From: Holophagaceae bacterium
GTDB lineage: Bacteria > Acidobacteriota > Holophagae > Holophagales > Holophagaceae
NCBI GenBank assembly: GCA_009783055.1
Contig: WRHW01000004.1
Coordinates: forward strand, 1 to 64,000
Direction: 5' to 3'
Length of the DNA stretch: 64,000 bases
Shown here in pieces: positions 24,289 to 34,250 of this stretch. The notes beneath the pieces were generated by a model. The model had not been told where the DNA came from and ran no database searches. It saw only the letters and a program-made list of their open reading frames with translations. The translations under genes were made by a program, and so were the position numbers. How positions within the stretch are numbered: the stretch's first letter is position 1; each line of letters opens with the position of its first letter.

Positions 24289-26655
24289 ATGTTCATTGCC
24301 ACTACCGCCCTGAAAAAATCCAAAATAATAAACTTACTTTGCATAGCCATGATGATGATTGGTATATGTCTCAAGGCACAAGCCCCTGAACAGCAACACC
24401 TTGCCCAGCTTAACCGCTTTCCTGGCAATAAATTGTTGTTACTCGGTAAATGGACAGCTACCGAGAGAGCTGTATGGAATGTATTGCTGGACAGCGAGGG
24501 AATATTTGAATTTGATATTAAAATTTTAGAAACATCTGGCGATGAAATGCAATCAGCTTTTTCCCGCACTGATTCCTCTGAATTTGACAGATGGCTTTCC
24601 GCCAAGTATGTCCTCAGAGGCTCACGCTGGTTAGTATTGGACTCATTTAACCAAGCTATTGCCCATGATGCAAAACTACTTGCTAAAGACGAATTTATTT
24701 CAAGACTCGAAAGTGCTGGACTGAAAAATCCTGTAAAGCTGTTGAGAGATTTTTTGAGGATATATCCTAACCACTTAGAAGCAAAAACAGACCTCCTAAA
24801 ACAGTTAAGGCGCAGAGCAATAAAACTGCAATCAACATATAGGGATAAAAACGAGGGTAACAAACAGCTCGACCCTGAGGCAGACCTCCTCACATGGGCA
24901 TCTCTAGCTCAGGCAGTCGATGATTTGTTCAAAGGCAACTGGCAGGGAATAGAAATACCCTTCTTTAGAGCCGAAGAAGAAGACCAGCCTGAACAATATA
25001 GCTCAACAATGAAAGCCGTTTTTGCCCGACATATAGCAAAAGTTGAAGCCGCCCTCCAAGTATCACCAAACATACAATCCCTATGGGATGTCTGGGCATG
25101 GATGGCAAGGAGCATGGAAAACAGGGATTGGAAAAAATTTTTATTAAGTCTGGATGCCTTTACTTACACAGGGAGTCTGCACTGCCCTGCTCCAAACGTA
25201 GCAGTGTGGCTCCTAAAAGAAGCCAAAGCAATCGGAGATTGGGAAAATGTAGTGGAATTAGGCAAGATTGGTAGAAATAGATGGAGTTATCATGGTGAAG
25301 AAGAAACAATATGGATACCAGGTGGCTGGGGAATGTCTAGCAGACGAATGCCCTTAGAAGGCTACCCAATAGATACATCTTTCATACCAATGCTGGAAGG
25401 GTTGTTGAAACTTGACCGAGTGGAGGAAGCAAATACAATCTTTGAAGACATATTGTTGTTGGAGGGAGAAGCCAAGCGAGAAATAATGCTAAAGCTGGCT
25501 CAAAGCTCAGGGCAATCAAGTCTGGTACAGGCATGGCAAACAAAAGTGCTGGATAATTCTATCCCTCGACTAGGTGGCCTTTGGAATGCCGGTGGACCAA
25601 CCATCATCGGATTCGGAATTGTTTGGAGGGGACCAATTCAATTCTCGAAAATTCACTTTCAATTTGTCGGGAGAGAGGACGCAAATAAACTTGGATGGCC
25701 AAAGGATGGAAAGCGATGGGCACTGCTAGACGATAACAATCGCCTAGTAATTGAAGGAGAGGACGAACTTAAAGAAGAACCCATTTTTGAGGCGTTAGCA
25801 AAGATCGGTTATAAGACTCCCGGTGAGCTGGCTCGTATGTATTTGCGTGAACATCCCTCAAATACATACGCACAATATGTTCTGGCATCAGAACTCAGCA
25901 TCGATGCAGTGCTCAAAATGAGCCAATTAGATATGGATGATAATGAAACACTGAGTGATGACTTAGACTATGACCTGTATAGTGAATGTGCAAAAATCTG
26001 GAGGACATACTACGAAAACGAACTGGTATTAAACAGTCAAATACAAGCAAGCAACCGATTGTATCAGACCACAAATAGCAATTTGATGAGAGAGGTTGCC
26101 AAAGTAGTACTGCCCAGATTGGAAACAGCTTTGCAACAGCAACCCATGTCAGATTACCTTTGGGGGACATGGAGTACTTGGCGCAAAATAGGTGGAAATA
26201 CACGCTCCTTTGCCTCTTTGCTGGAAAACCTTGTGCCAAGTCCACTAGTTGCTTCAGGCACCTTTCCACCTGCTAAAGTCATGCATGATTACTACACGGA
26301 GTGTGTCGCTCAGGAACGCTGGGCAGATGCCGCAAAATTATTGCTACAACCCTGGGAGCGCGAGCTTGCACGCATAGATGCAATCAATCTTAACAAGGGT
26401 GCCGATTTTAGCTATTCCATACCATTGGCACAAGCATGGAGAATTGGCAAATTGCTCATCACCGCCCTATTGAAAGACGGGAGGATATATGAAGCTGAAG
26501 ATGTCGTTGAAGCTTGGACTTCGCGGGGTGGCAAGTTTGAGAATGCTACAGACATTATCGAGCTTGCAAAAAAATTAGAATATATGAGTTTAGCCGTGAA
26601 GTGGGAACGATTGGCTGAAAAAAACTCCGACAAATCCGCTGGTCGAGTAGCTTAG
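24289..26655 (+). CDS. Exported two-unit paralogous-family protein (member 1)
   Basis: This 788-residue exported protein has no recognised function. The start is ATG 24289, with ggag eight bases upstream and a signal peptide ending at KAQA; the frame stays open upstream to 24088 but that overlaps the previous gene. The protein holds two copies of a unit of about 390 residues. Each begins with a possibly thioredoxin-like stretch ending in RWLVLD or RWALLDD, then a helical segment (LRDFLRIYPNHLEAKTDLL in unit 1), then tryptophan-rich helices (LWDVWAWMAR, LWGTWSTWRK) and a TPR-like tail. Related proteins lie on the opposite strand at 26696, 28039 and 29318. No CxxC is present, so redox catalysis is unlikely. 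Confidence 0.8.
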   Translation: MFIATTALKKSKIINLLCIAMMMIGICLKAQAPEQQHLAQLNRFPGNKLLLLGKWTATERAVWNVLLDSEGIFEFDIKILETSGDEMQSAFSRTDSSEFDRWLSAKYVLRGSRWLVLDSFNQAIAHDAKLLAKDEFISRLESAGLKNPVKLLRDFLRIYPNHLEAKTDLLKQLRRRAIKLQSTYRDKNEGNKQLDPEADLLTWASLAQAVDDLFKGNWQGIEIPFFRAEEEDQPEQYSSTMKAVFARHIAKVEAALQVSPNIQSLWDVWAWMARSMENRDWKKFLLSLDAFTYTGSLHCPAPNVAVWLLKEAKAIGDWENVVELGKIGRNRWSYHGEEETIWIPGGWGMSSRRMPLEGYPIDTSFIPMLEGLLKLDRVEEANTIFEDILLLEGEAKREIMLKLAQSSGQSSLVQAWQTKVLDNSIPRLGGLWNAGGPTIIGFGIVWRGPIQFSKIHFQFVGREDANKLGWPKDGKRWALLDDNNRLVIEGEDELKEEPIFEALAKIGYKTPGELARMYLREHPSNTYAQYVLASELSIDAVLKMSQLDMDDNETLSDDLDYDLYSECAKIWRTYYENELVLNSQIQASNRLYQTTNSNLMREVAKVVLPRLETALQQQPMSDYLWGTWSTWRKIGGNTRSFASLLENLVPSPLVASGTFPPAKVMHDYYTECVAQERWADAAKLLLQPWERELARIDAINLNKGADFSYSIPLAQAWRIGKLLITALLKDGRIYEAEDVVEAWTSRGGKFENATDIIELAKKLEYMSLAVKWERLAEKNSDKSAGRVA

Positions 26656-26695
26656 CCATCACTAACTACATTCATCTGATAATCAACAAACGATA

Positions 26696-28042
26696 CTATC
26701 GCCTCCAAGTTTTCGCATATGCAGGGTAGTTGTATTTTTCTGCCAGGGCAGAAGCCAAATTAAAAGCCCCGGCCCACCCCTCACATACCTTCCAATAGTC
26801 CAAAATATCCTCGGCCATGTGCAGGTTTCCTTTGGCCAAGTATGCCTCTAACAAAGGCTCTATAACAGTTTTCCAGATATGTTCATTCAATACGGGCATT
26901 GCGAGTTGCGGCTTTTCTTTCTTGGGTTCTCCTCCGCCAAACATCATTTCCAACAACAAGTTCCATCTCTCACCTCCATATTTGATGATGTAGTCCCAGT
27001 TTTCATCGGTGATAGCCCTCTTGAATAACGCTTCCTGCAAAAGGTGTGGAGGCCAGTCGAAAGCTGTCCAAGGCAATGGATGAAGGTCTTCCATCAATCT
27101 GTCAGATTCCCTTATGAGGTCATTTCCAACTGCATTCGTCATGGCAATCCAAACTTGCCAGGCAACACCATGACTCGGAAATTTTCTCAAAAAATCTTCT
27201 ACCCTCGGTAATAATCTTTTATAAGCCGATTTGACCATTGGGCTGTAATTAGCCAATGGCGATAAAAAACTGAATCGGCCAGGAGCTTTGTAAAACCCGT
27301 TGTGCGAAATTGCTACCCATTGGTCAGTTTGCAACAGTTTTGATAGCTCTGATGAATATTCTCCCCAGATAGAATAGTCCTGTTGGGCGTTAAGCTCGGT
27401 TCCATCAGGCGCATGTTGATAATCCTCTTCGGTAGGAAAATTAGAAAAACTAAGCCCCTTGTCGTCGCCAAAGGATAACATTTCTGCGTCGTAATCCTGA
27501 GAAACTTTATTATTAATTCCTAGCACTATGGCGGTGCGCCTGCTTGCAATTTGAGCCAATTTCGATACCAGCACTCTTCTAGCATCAACGTTATCTGGAT
27601 TTTGAAAAACAAAATCCCTTAGTCTCTGTATTGATGTTTTTATGTTGGTGGAATCTAAGGAATCGGCTATTTCTTTTGCCGTTGGTATGGAATTGCCACT
27701 GACATGAACTTCTGAATCCCAGTCTATCAACGCCCATCTTTGGCCAGATGGCCATTTTTCTCTAGCGTAGAGTTCGTTTGCTACACCTTTACCAGCCATC
27801 CTAAACACGATGGGCAATTCACATATTTTTTCCTCAGTCGCCAGTCTCTGAAAAATATCTCTCCATTTTTCATCGGCTGAATCGAACACAACTAATGAAA
27901 TTGTGTCGCGGGTCAGATGAAAGCCGAAGTCGCGCAACGTCTCCTGACTCAATGGGCGTGAAAAAGATCCCCATGATTGACCAGCCAAAGGAGCAAAGAA
28001 AAAAACCATCAGGAAGCAGGCTTTAAATAGCTGTGTAATCAT
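26696..28042 (-). CDS. Exported one-unit paralogous-family protein (member 4)
   Basis: A 448-residue exported protein with a hydrophobic leader (about 1-22, cut near LAGQ). It carries a single family unit: RWALIDWDSEVHVSGNSIPT, then IQRLRDFVFQNPDNVDARRVL, then YSIWGEYSSELSKLL, SPMVKSAYKRLLPRVEDFLRKFPSH, a WQVWIAM helix, and a tail with WDYIIKYG. The ATG overlaps the preceding gene's stop as ATGA; a TTG four codons upstream is less likely. It is the last gene of a three-gene operon and ends 41 bases from the convergent family member at 24289. The function is unknown. Confidence 0.8.
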   Translation of the reverse strand: MITQLFKACFLMVFFFAPLAGQSWGSFSRPLSQETLRDFGFHLTRDTISLVVFDSADEKWRDIFQRLATEEKICELPIVFRMAGKGVANELYAREKWPSGQRWALIDWDSEVHVSGNSIPTAKEIADSLDSTNIKTSIQRLRDFVFQNPDNVDARRVLVSKLAQIASRRTAIVLGINNKVSQDYDAEMLSFGDDKGLSFSNFPTEEDYQHAPDGTELNAQQDYSIWGEYSSELSKLLQTDQWVAISHNGFYKAPGRFSFLSPLANYSPMVKSAYKRLLPRVEDFLRKFPSHGVAWQVWIAMTNAVGNDLIRESDRLMEDLHPLPWTAFDWPPHLLQEALFKRAITDENWDYIIKYGGERWNLLLEMMFGGGEPKKEKPQLAMPVLNEHIWKTVIEPLLEAYLAKGNLHMAEDILDYWKVCEGWAGAFNLASALAEKYNYPAYAKTWRR

Positions 28043-29340
28043 AAGTTTATCCAAGACGTGCTAAGGTCATCTCTATTAAGGCGTTTTGCCAAATTTTTTA
28101 GACGAGTTTCCATGTTAGGAATTGTGCCCCTCTTGGTTTTGAAGCGATAGAGAACATCTAAAACCAATCTTTCTTGCCTGGATTGGACAAGAGTCTCTAT
28201 CAACGGTTCAATAAAACTTTGAAATATGGAGTTTGAATCTGCTCTTTCCACCAAGTCGCGGCGTTCATTTTTTTCTTTGTCGCCTTCATGGGTTTGTTGG
28301 ATGTCTGGAGGAAATTCAATGTTGAAACGTGACCATAACAGTTCTCGGACAAAATCCCAATCACCATATTTTCGGGCATCTTCAATCAATAGGTTTACTA
28401 CCCTTGGGTCCAAAATGTCATTCCCACCACCCAACTCCCTTGGCAACGGTTTTATTTCATTCAAAAACCCGGCCAGAGGCTTGTCCGGAATTGCAGATTT
28501 GAAACGCACCCAGAGTTGCCAAAAATGGTAATTTGAAGATGCCTTTGCCAGAGCATCCTGAATCCTACCCAATTGTCTTCTATATACTACCTGTAATAGC
28601 GGACTGTGGGCCTCCGCCAGATAGCCTCCAAGTGCCAATGGTGCGACCATCCACGAATCATCGGCAAACAAATTTTCCAACTCCTGGCCATACACAGACC
28701 AAATAGATAAATCGCTTTCTCTGTCCAGCATTTCAGTAGCAGATGCAGGCTTTTGGAGAGGGTCCCCAGACCACACAGTTGCTGTGTAATCTGCTTCGAT
28801 TTCCTTTTCTTTTTTTTCTGGAACGATGCCAAGTTTTCTGATAGTGAGATTAACCGCTTTTTTGTGTATCAAATTAAGCAATTCTGCACGTGCTTCGTGG
28901 TTGCCATGGTTTTCTTTCAGAAATCGTTTGAGATAGGACTCGGCAGTCATTACCCCGCCTTCAACCAGTTTCTGATGCAAACCTGCTGATGTAGGTAGTG
29001 AGCCACCTTTTGCAACCAACTTCCCATTTATATTTACAACGAGCCAGGCATCTTCTGCTCCCAGCATAGATTGTGCCCAGGCTCTGTTTTCAGGGTTAGC
29101 TTCAAAAATTTTTGGAGGGACTATTTTAAGATCAAAATCAGCGAGTTCAGAGCTTATTACTACTGAATTAAACCCATTCGTCAAACCCTCTCTTAGAAGG
29201 ACTATGGTCGCGGACTTGGAGTCCAAATTTCTAATAGCCCTGGCAACGCCACTCGGCATTTGCACTTGGGCACAAACGATTTGTGCGGATGTGGCAACCA
29301 ATAGTGAAATAGCACATCTAAAAGATGCGAGCTGGAACAT
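28039..29340 (-). CDS. Exported one-unit paralogous-family protein (member 3)
   Basis: A 433-residue protein with a signal peptide (about 1-25, ending IVCAQ) and one unit of the family. Landmarks are AWLVVNINGKLVAKGGSLPT, YLKRFLKENHGNHEARAELL, DLSIWSVYGQELENLF, SPLLQVVYRRQLGRIQDAL and a WQLWVRF helix. The ATG at 29340 follows aggag by six bases. It overlaps the end of the upstream two-unit gene by 23 bases. It diverges most from the two-unit members in its first 90 residues. No enzymatic motif is visible. Confidence 0.8.
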   Translation of the reverse strand: MFQLASFRCAISLLVATSAQIVCAQVQMPSGVARAIRNLDSKSATIVLLREGLTNGFNSVVISSELADFDLKIVPPKIFEANPENRAWAQSMLGAEDAWLVVNINGKLVAKGGSLPTSAGLHQKLVEGGVMTAESYLKRFLKENHGNHEARAELLNLIHKKAVNLTIRKLGIVPEKKEKEIEADYTATVWSGDPLQKPASATEMLDRESDLSIWSVYGQELENLFADDSWMVAPLALGGYLAEAHSPLLQVVYRRQLGRIQDALAKASSNYHFWQLWVRFKSAIPDKPLAGFLNEIKPLPRELGGGNDILDPRVVNLLIEDARKYGDWDFVRELLWSRFNIEFPPDIQQTHEGDKEKNERRDLVERADSNSIFQSFIEPLIETLVQSRQERLVLDVLYRFKTKRGTIPNMETRLKNLAKRLNRDDLSTSWINL

Positions 29341-31672
29341 TAACACTCCTATTCATTTTTGATTCCCATTCCTTAGCCATTGTCTCACTTGCCAGGTTTG
29401 TTGCAAGTTCTATCAAGCGTGCTGGACTGGAAAAGGAGCCACCAAGAGCCAGCCAAACATTAATAATACCATCTGCGTCTTGACGATTTCCAATGTTCAG
29501 CAATGCCTCTATCAGCGGAACCCCTACATTGTCGCCGAGTGGCGGAAATAGAAGTTTTGGTTTTTCATTAATTTTTTCTTTAGTTTCATTTTCAACGTTT
29601 TGCTTGCTGATTTCCCTATCCCATACCTCGCTTAGTAGTTTGATTATCTTTTTCCACTCCTTTTTTTCGCCACATTCCAGGAAATATGTGTTGAGCACAT
29701 GTGGGGGTGGCCAAGTACCCTTGGAAGCGGTGGGGCTAGGTTTAACACTTTCGAGGATAGATTCAAAATCTCTTTCAGCGTCTCCAGCATTCCTCCAAAA
29801 TAGCCACAGATTCCAAAGAGCCTCCGAGCTGGGTATTCGGTGCAGAGCCACCTCGATCTTTGGCAAAAAGCGTAAGGAGAGGGATTTCATCAGAGGACTG
29901 TATAGCTTTTTTCCATCACTCAAAACACCTGAAATTGCAAATATCGCATATTCATGGTTTATGAGTTTGTTCCAAGGTAAAGATAATTTTCCCCATAGAA
30001 GGTCATCCTGACTTAGTTCCAATTCGCCATTGATGTTGATTGTTTTTGCCTCTTGAACGGCATCTGAGAGGAGCAGTAAACAGTTCTCTATCTGAGCTTC
30101 GACTTGGTCAGGATAAATTCTCAAAAACGCATCAATCACTTCATTTTTTGTTTTGATTTCATTTTTCTTAATTATCTCTTTCAATTCATCCAGGGTCGGC
30201 ACTTTATCCCCTTCATCTATTACAAGGCCATTGCCATCAAGTATCGCCCACCTAAAATCATCCCCATCCCAACTGAGAGATTTGTTTTGGTCGCCCCACG
30301 TTGAAGTAACTACTTCTGGCCATTTTGATAACGTAACAACTGATCGAAGTTGCTGGTATTCGACACTATCCCATCCGAAATTCGTTACAATTGCCGGTTG
30401 CCCCCACTTAGGTGGCTTACAAAAAGGAATTAATTTTGTTGGGATGCCTTTTGACCATATTTCAGCCAACTCCTCGAACCCGTTGGTGCGGGCGAGTTCG
30501 GAAGCATGTTGAGCCCTGTCTGCTCCTCGAGTTCTGACTAATTCGTCAAAAATATCATTGGCTTCATCGACTCTTCCCAACTTAAGCAAGGCCTCGATAT
30601 GCGGGTAATATGAGGAGTTTTCAGGGTACCCATAAATGTTAATACTTACCAGCCGTTGGCTATACCAGTTTGGAGTCCATCCATCCCGCTGTATTTGCAT
30701 ATAGCGGTTAAATTCACGACTGAGCTTTGCAAGCTGGATAACAGACTCCCAATCTTCCTTGGATTTCGCAAGGCCAGTCAACCATGCCGACACCCTTGGA
30801 GATGGACATGGTTCGAAGGATTCAATGCTCTGGATGAATTGAAACACAGGATGGTCATCAAGCCCTCTCGCCATCCATCCCCACATATCCCACAATTCTA
30901 TGTTGGAAGGCAACTCCCTCAACAGTTCTTCGACCCTACCAATATATTTGGTAAAGGTTTTTTTCATCAAAGGACTGTGCCTCTCAGGTAGTGGTGCCTC
31001 TGGCCTAAAAAACTCCAGATTGAAGCCAATCCAGCCTGTATTCATCGCAGAATCAAATTCTCTGGCAAACACTCCCCAGGTTCGCAGGTCACTAAATCCG
31101 TCGAGATCATCTTCCATGTCTTTGGGCATAGCCAACACCGCTCTCCTACGGACTTCCTTCAACAAGTCGGTTCGTGCATCTATGTGGTCTGGGTACTCCT
31201 GAAGAAAGTTGCGCAGTTGTTTCAAAGTACTGGTAATGCCAAAGCGTGTCATTGCAGTAGCTAGTGCCTTGCCTTCGGGAATATCAATCCCAGAAACTAT
31301 CACCCTGCCCAACTCATCAAGAGCAACCCAGCGAGAGGTATGTGAACCATACTGGCTACGAACCCATGCTTCAAATGCACTTAAATCACTTTCTCGATTT
31401 GGATTTCGCTGGGAATCCTTTAAGTTGAAATCTATCATCCACATCGCGTTATTGCGACTGAGTAGTTTTATGTCATATCCAGCCAAATCATCAGATTCAA
31501 GAATTTTATTCCATCTAGAAATATCATCAGCATTCCATCCTCCAAGGAGAATTATTTTGTTGCCACCAAAGCGATTTAGTCGTTCGAGATACGCTAGGTT
31601 ACTATCTTGGGCATGCACAAAATAGGGGGATAGGAAGAAGACGAATGGTGCAAGGATGGGCAATATTTTCAT
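29318..31672 (-). CDS. Exported two-unit paralogous-family protein (member 2)
   Basis: The 784-residue protein is the closest relative of the one at 24289, in both length and order of motifs. The start is ATG 31672, preceded by ggagg; the frame extends 42 codons upstream but without a site. A signal peptide ends at FVHAQ. Unit 1 shows NRFGGNKIILLGGW, RWVALDELGRVIVSG, LRNFLQEYPDHIDARTDLL and LWDMWGWMAR. Unit 2 shows RWAILDGNGLVIDEG, FLRIYPDQVEAQIE, LWNLWLFWRN and GTWPPPHVLNTY. It is the first gene of a three-gene operon of its own paralogues, convergent with the fourth copy. Confidence 0.82.
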   Translation of the reverse strand: MKILPILAPFVFFLSPYFVHAQDSNLAYLERLNRFGGNKIILLGGWNADDISRWNKILESDDLAGYDIKLLSRNNAMWMIDFNLKDSQRNPNRESDLSAFEAWVRSQYGSHTSRWVALDELGRVIVSGIDIPEGKALATAMTRFGITSTLKQLRNFLQEYPDHIDARTDLLKEVRRRAVLAMPKDMEDDLDGFSDLRTWGVFAREFDSAMNTGWIGFNLEFFRPEAPLPERHSPLMKKTFTKYIGRVEELLRELPSNIELWDMWGWMARGLDDHPVFQFIQSIESFEPCPSPRVSAWLTGLAKSKEDWESVIQLAKLSREFNRYMQIQRDGWTPNWYSQRLVSINIYGYPENSSYYPHIEALLKLGRVDEANDIFDELVRTRGADRAQHASELARTNGFEELAEIWSKGIPTKLIPFCKPPKWGQPAIVTNFGWDSVEYQQLRSVVTLSKWPEVVTSTWGDQNKSLSWDGDDFRWAILDGNGLVIDEGDKVPTLDELKEIIKKNEIKTKNEVIDAFLRIYPDQVEAQIENCLLLLSDAVQEAKTININGELELSQDDLLWGKLSLPWNKLINHEYAIFAISGVLSDGKKLYSPLMKSLSLRFLPKIEVALHRIPSSEALWNLWLFWRNAGDAERDFESILESVKPSPTASKGTWPPPHVLNTYFLECGEKKEWKKIIKLLSEVWDREISKQNVENETKEKINEKPKLLFPPLGDNVGVPLIEALLNIGNRQDADGIINVWLALGGSFSSPARLIELATNLASETMAKEWESKMNRSVNVPARIF

Positions 31673-31868
31673 TCTCAGACCTCCAAATGATATTATGATT
31701 GTCAGCAAGCAAATGTTCCATATGTTCTGGATAATTAAGTTTCTTTTCATTTGAGGTTTTGCAACTGGCTCATTATGACAGGTAACTCGATAGCCCAAAT
31801 TTGAATTTTTGAAGCCAAAGCGATTGACTTATACTTGATGAAGTGGTTTTTTGGAGTATAGGAGTATC

Positions 31869-32291
31869 ATGTTCAAGACAACGCACTCTGTTAAGACCTT
31901 AGCTGAACCAGAAGAAGTTTGGGTTTGGGTAAAGGATGTATCCAGATGGAAAAATTGGTTGCTTGGCATAGATATGATTCAACTTCAAGGACCACTTGTT
32001 TCTGGAGTACAGGGTCTGATGTTTCTTGATGACGGCAAAATCAATCACATGGTAATCCAAAAACATGAATTGGGGCACATGGAAGTATTTGTCTCCTTGC
32101 GCTTTGGAGTCAAAATGCACCTGTTGATTGATGTTTCCAAATTGCCCAATGGTAGCCATGTTAAATTGAAGGGGGAATTGTTGGGTTCGATGGCGATTCT
32201 TCACGCATGGGGGTGGGGGCGCAACCTCCGAACAGGGCTTGTCCCAACAACTCGCCGACTTGGCATGCTGGCCCAGGGAGTGCAATTCTAG
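31869..32291 (+). CDS. SRPBCC-family (START-like) small protein
   Basis: This 140-residue protein fits the SRPBCC ligand-binding fold. It begins with the characteristic HSVKTLAEPEEVWVWVKDVSRWKNWLLGI, continues with strand-turn-strand segments and ends in a long helix. Such proteins bind hydrophobic ligands or act as cyclases; no catalytic residues can be assigned. ATG 31869 is preceded by aggag. A tatact at 31830-31835 may be a -10 box. It converges with, and overlaps by four bases, the aminotransferase on the other strand. Confidence 0.75.
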   Translation: MFKTTHSVKTLAEPEEVWVWVKDVSRWKNWLLGIDMIQLQGPLVSGVQGLMFLDDGKINHMVIQKHELGHMEVFVSLRFGVKMHLLIDVSKLPNGSHVKLKGELLGSMAILHAWGWGRNLRTGLVPTTRRLGMLAQGVQF

Positions 32292-33460
32292 CCTGCTGGG
32301 TTTAGTTCCAAACCCCTCATTAGTTTTTCGATAGCTACAAAAAATTTGTTTGGCTCTAGCAAAAGGCTCGCTACTAGGAACCCATTTTTATTAATATCAA
32401 AAAAATGGCCGGGGTAAATTAACAGGTGATATTCAGATAATAGCCTTGTTGCACACTCTTCATCAGGTTCTATGTCAGGTCTCCGAATCAGGACACACCA
32501 TCCCCCATATACTGGACACCGGCTTAAATGCGGATGCTCTAGGAGAAGATTATTCAAAATGCTAAGGTTGTCTCTGACGCGGCTGATAACTTTGTGTTGA
32601 ATTGTCGGAGCCATTTCCAGCAATGCAGGTACAGCACTTGCGACTGGCGAAGAAACAGAAAGATATTGGTCTGCAATAAAAGCAAGGTGTTCAGCGGCAG
32701 TGATAGCGGGGCCTAGCATGGCGATCCAAGCCAGCTTAAGCTGTGGTGAAGCCACCAACTTACTCAATCCAGATAGCACAAATACCGGACAGGAGGGCAT
32801 TGATCCATTAATTACTGTATGCAGAGCATCACCTTGGTATTCGATAGGGTAACTAGCAAACACCTCATCCACAATTATTGAAAGGTGCTTTTTATTAGCT
32901 ACTTCCATCAAATCGTTCCAGTCAGATTCTGAAATAAACTGACCGGTAGGGTTATTGGGGTTTACCACAACAATGGCTCTTGTGTTTGCGTCACATGCAC
33001 TTTCTATTGCCTCTATATCAAGTTTCCACCCACCAAAAAACATCATTGGGATTGCCTTACTGATAACACCCTCCAAGCGTGCCAGCCACTCAAATAATGG
33101 ATAGCTGGGGCACGGCACGATGATGTTGTCACCAGGATTACACAACAACTTAAACAAATAGCTGTACGCCTCTGATGTGGAAGCTGTCAATTGAATGTTA
33201 TCTGGGCAGAGAACGCCTCCAAGCATCATCGAAATCGCTCTTCTGGCTACTAGAGAGCCTTTTGTTTCAGGTCGATAGATAGAAATCCCACCGCTTGAAA
33301 GAGCAGTGATAATTTCCCCCTCTGGGATGGTGATTCCACATTCTGTTGGGTTAGAAATTGTCAAATCCGAAAACGGTATCTTCGACATTATTAGCTGGTC
33401 AACCAATTTGGTCAGCGAATTTGGAAGAAAATTCTCAGGAAGGCGGTTTGAAAAATACAT
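32288..33460 (-). CDS. PLP-dependent class I/II aminotransferase
   Basis: A 390-residue fold-type I aminotransferase. Family landmarks are the TASTSEAYSYLF phosphate-binding region, PCPSYPLFEWLA, NPNNPTGQF, the aspartate in IIVDEVFASYP and the pyridoxal phosphate lysine in LSGLSKLV. The C-terminal small domain is complete. It most resembles aspartate/alanine-type aminotransferases; the amino acid substrate is not clear. There is no good Shine-Dalgarno before the ATG. The divergent elbB gene starts 50 bases away. Confidence 0.9.
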   Translation of the reverse strand: MYFSNRLPENFLPNSLTKLVDQLIMSKIPFSDLTISNPTECGITIPEGEIITALSSGGISIYRPETKGSLVARRAISMMLGGVLCPDNIQLTASTSEAYSYLFKLLCNPGDNIIVPCPSYPLFEWLARLEGVISKAIPMMFFGGWKLDIEAIESACDANTRAIVVVNPNNPTGQFISESDWNDLMEVANKKHLSIIVDEVFASYPIEYQGDALHTVINGSMPSCPVFVLSGLSKLVASPQLKLAWIAMLGPAITAAEHLAFIADQYLSVSSPVASAVPALLEMAPTIQHKVISRVRDNLSILNNLLLEHPHLSRCPVYGGWCVLIRRPDIEPDEECATRLLSEYHLLIYPGHFFDINKNGFLVASLLLEPNKFFVAIEKLMRGLELNPAG

Positions 33461-33509
33461 TTATAGAGGATAATAAACTTTTGACAAGATTTGAATCAAT
33501 GAGGTAAAT

Positions 33510-34190
33510 ATGTCAATATCACCAAAAGTTGCAGTTTTGTTGGCAGGCTGTGGGCATCTCGATGGTGCCGAAATCAGGGAATCAGTTTTTGCACTGCTGG
33601 CCTTAGACCAGCATGGGGCAACCTTTCAGTGTATAGCTCCAAATGCTACACAGCATCATGTAATTGATCACACTACCGGCCAGGTCGCTACTGGACAAAC
33701 CCGCAACATCTTGGAGGAATCCAGTAGAATTGCAAGAGTTGGGCAATGTATGGACATCTCGCAGGCCAATCCAGATGAATTTTCTGCCCTTGTGATTCCA
33801 GGGGGGTTTGGGGTAGCAAAAAACCATTGCTCATACGCTTTCGATGGGCCAACGGCCTCAGTGCGCCAGGATGTCTCTGAGTTTGTTAAGGCATTTTTTA
33901 TCGCAAAAAAGCCAGTCGGAGCCATTTGCATTAGCCCTGCACTCATTGCCCTGATACTTGCAGGGGCCGGACTGCACGGAAAACTCACGCTGGGGTCAGG
34001 TCAGAGTGATAATCAGGCCATGGAAACCTTGGAGCATGAACACGTAAACGTGCCAAGTGCAAGAGAAATAGTGGTAGACAATAACCTGAAACTTGTGACA
34101 ACACCAGCCTATATGATTGATAATGCTAGGCTTGCAGACATATTCATCGGTATCGAGCGTTGTGTTTCCGAAGTATTAAGGATGGTTTGA
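33510..34190 (+). CDS. elbB: ElbB-type DJ-1/PfpI family protein
   Basis: This 226-residue protein of the DJ-1/PfpI superfamily matches the ElbB group, which was named for an isoprenoid-pathway association and later described as glyoxalase-III-like. It opens with VAVLLAGCGHLDGAEIRES, has the VIPGGFGVAKN loop and the nucleophile cysteine in GAICISPAL. The ATG follows gaggta. Length and motifs are normal for the family. The physiological substrate is not established. Confidence 0.9.
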   Translation: MSISPKVAVLLAGCGHLDGAEIRESVFALLALDQHGATFQCIAPNATQHHVIDHTTGQVATGQTRNILEESSRIARVGQCMDISQANPDEFSALVIPGGFGVAKNHCSYAFDGPTASVRQDVSEFVKAFFIAKKPVGAICISPALIALILAGAGLHGKLTLGSGQSDNQAMETLEHEHVNVPSAREIVVDNNLKLVTTPAYMIDNARLADIFIGIERCVSEVLRMV

Positions 34191-34250
34191 TTTGGTTTGT
34201 TGTATTACCATATAATTTGTATTAGTGGCCTTGGTTATGGAGATCCAGTG

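Noticed and set aside
24289-31672. Thioredoxin-type redox enzymes
   Set aside because: The strand order at each unit start recalls thioredoxin, but no CxxC or single catalytic cysteine is present, so I do not call enzyme function.
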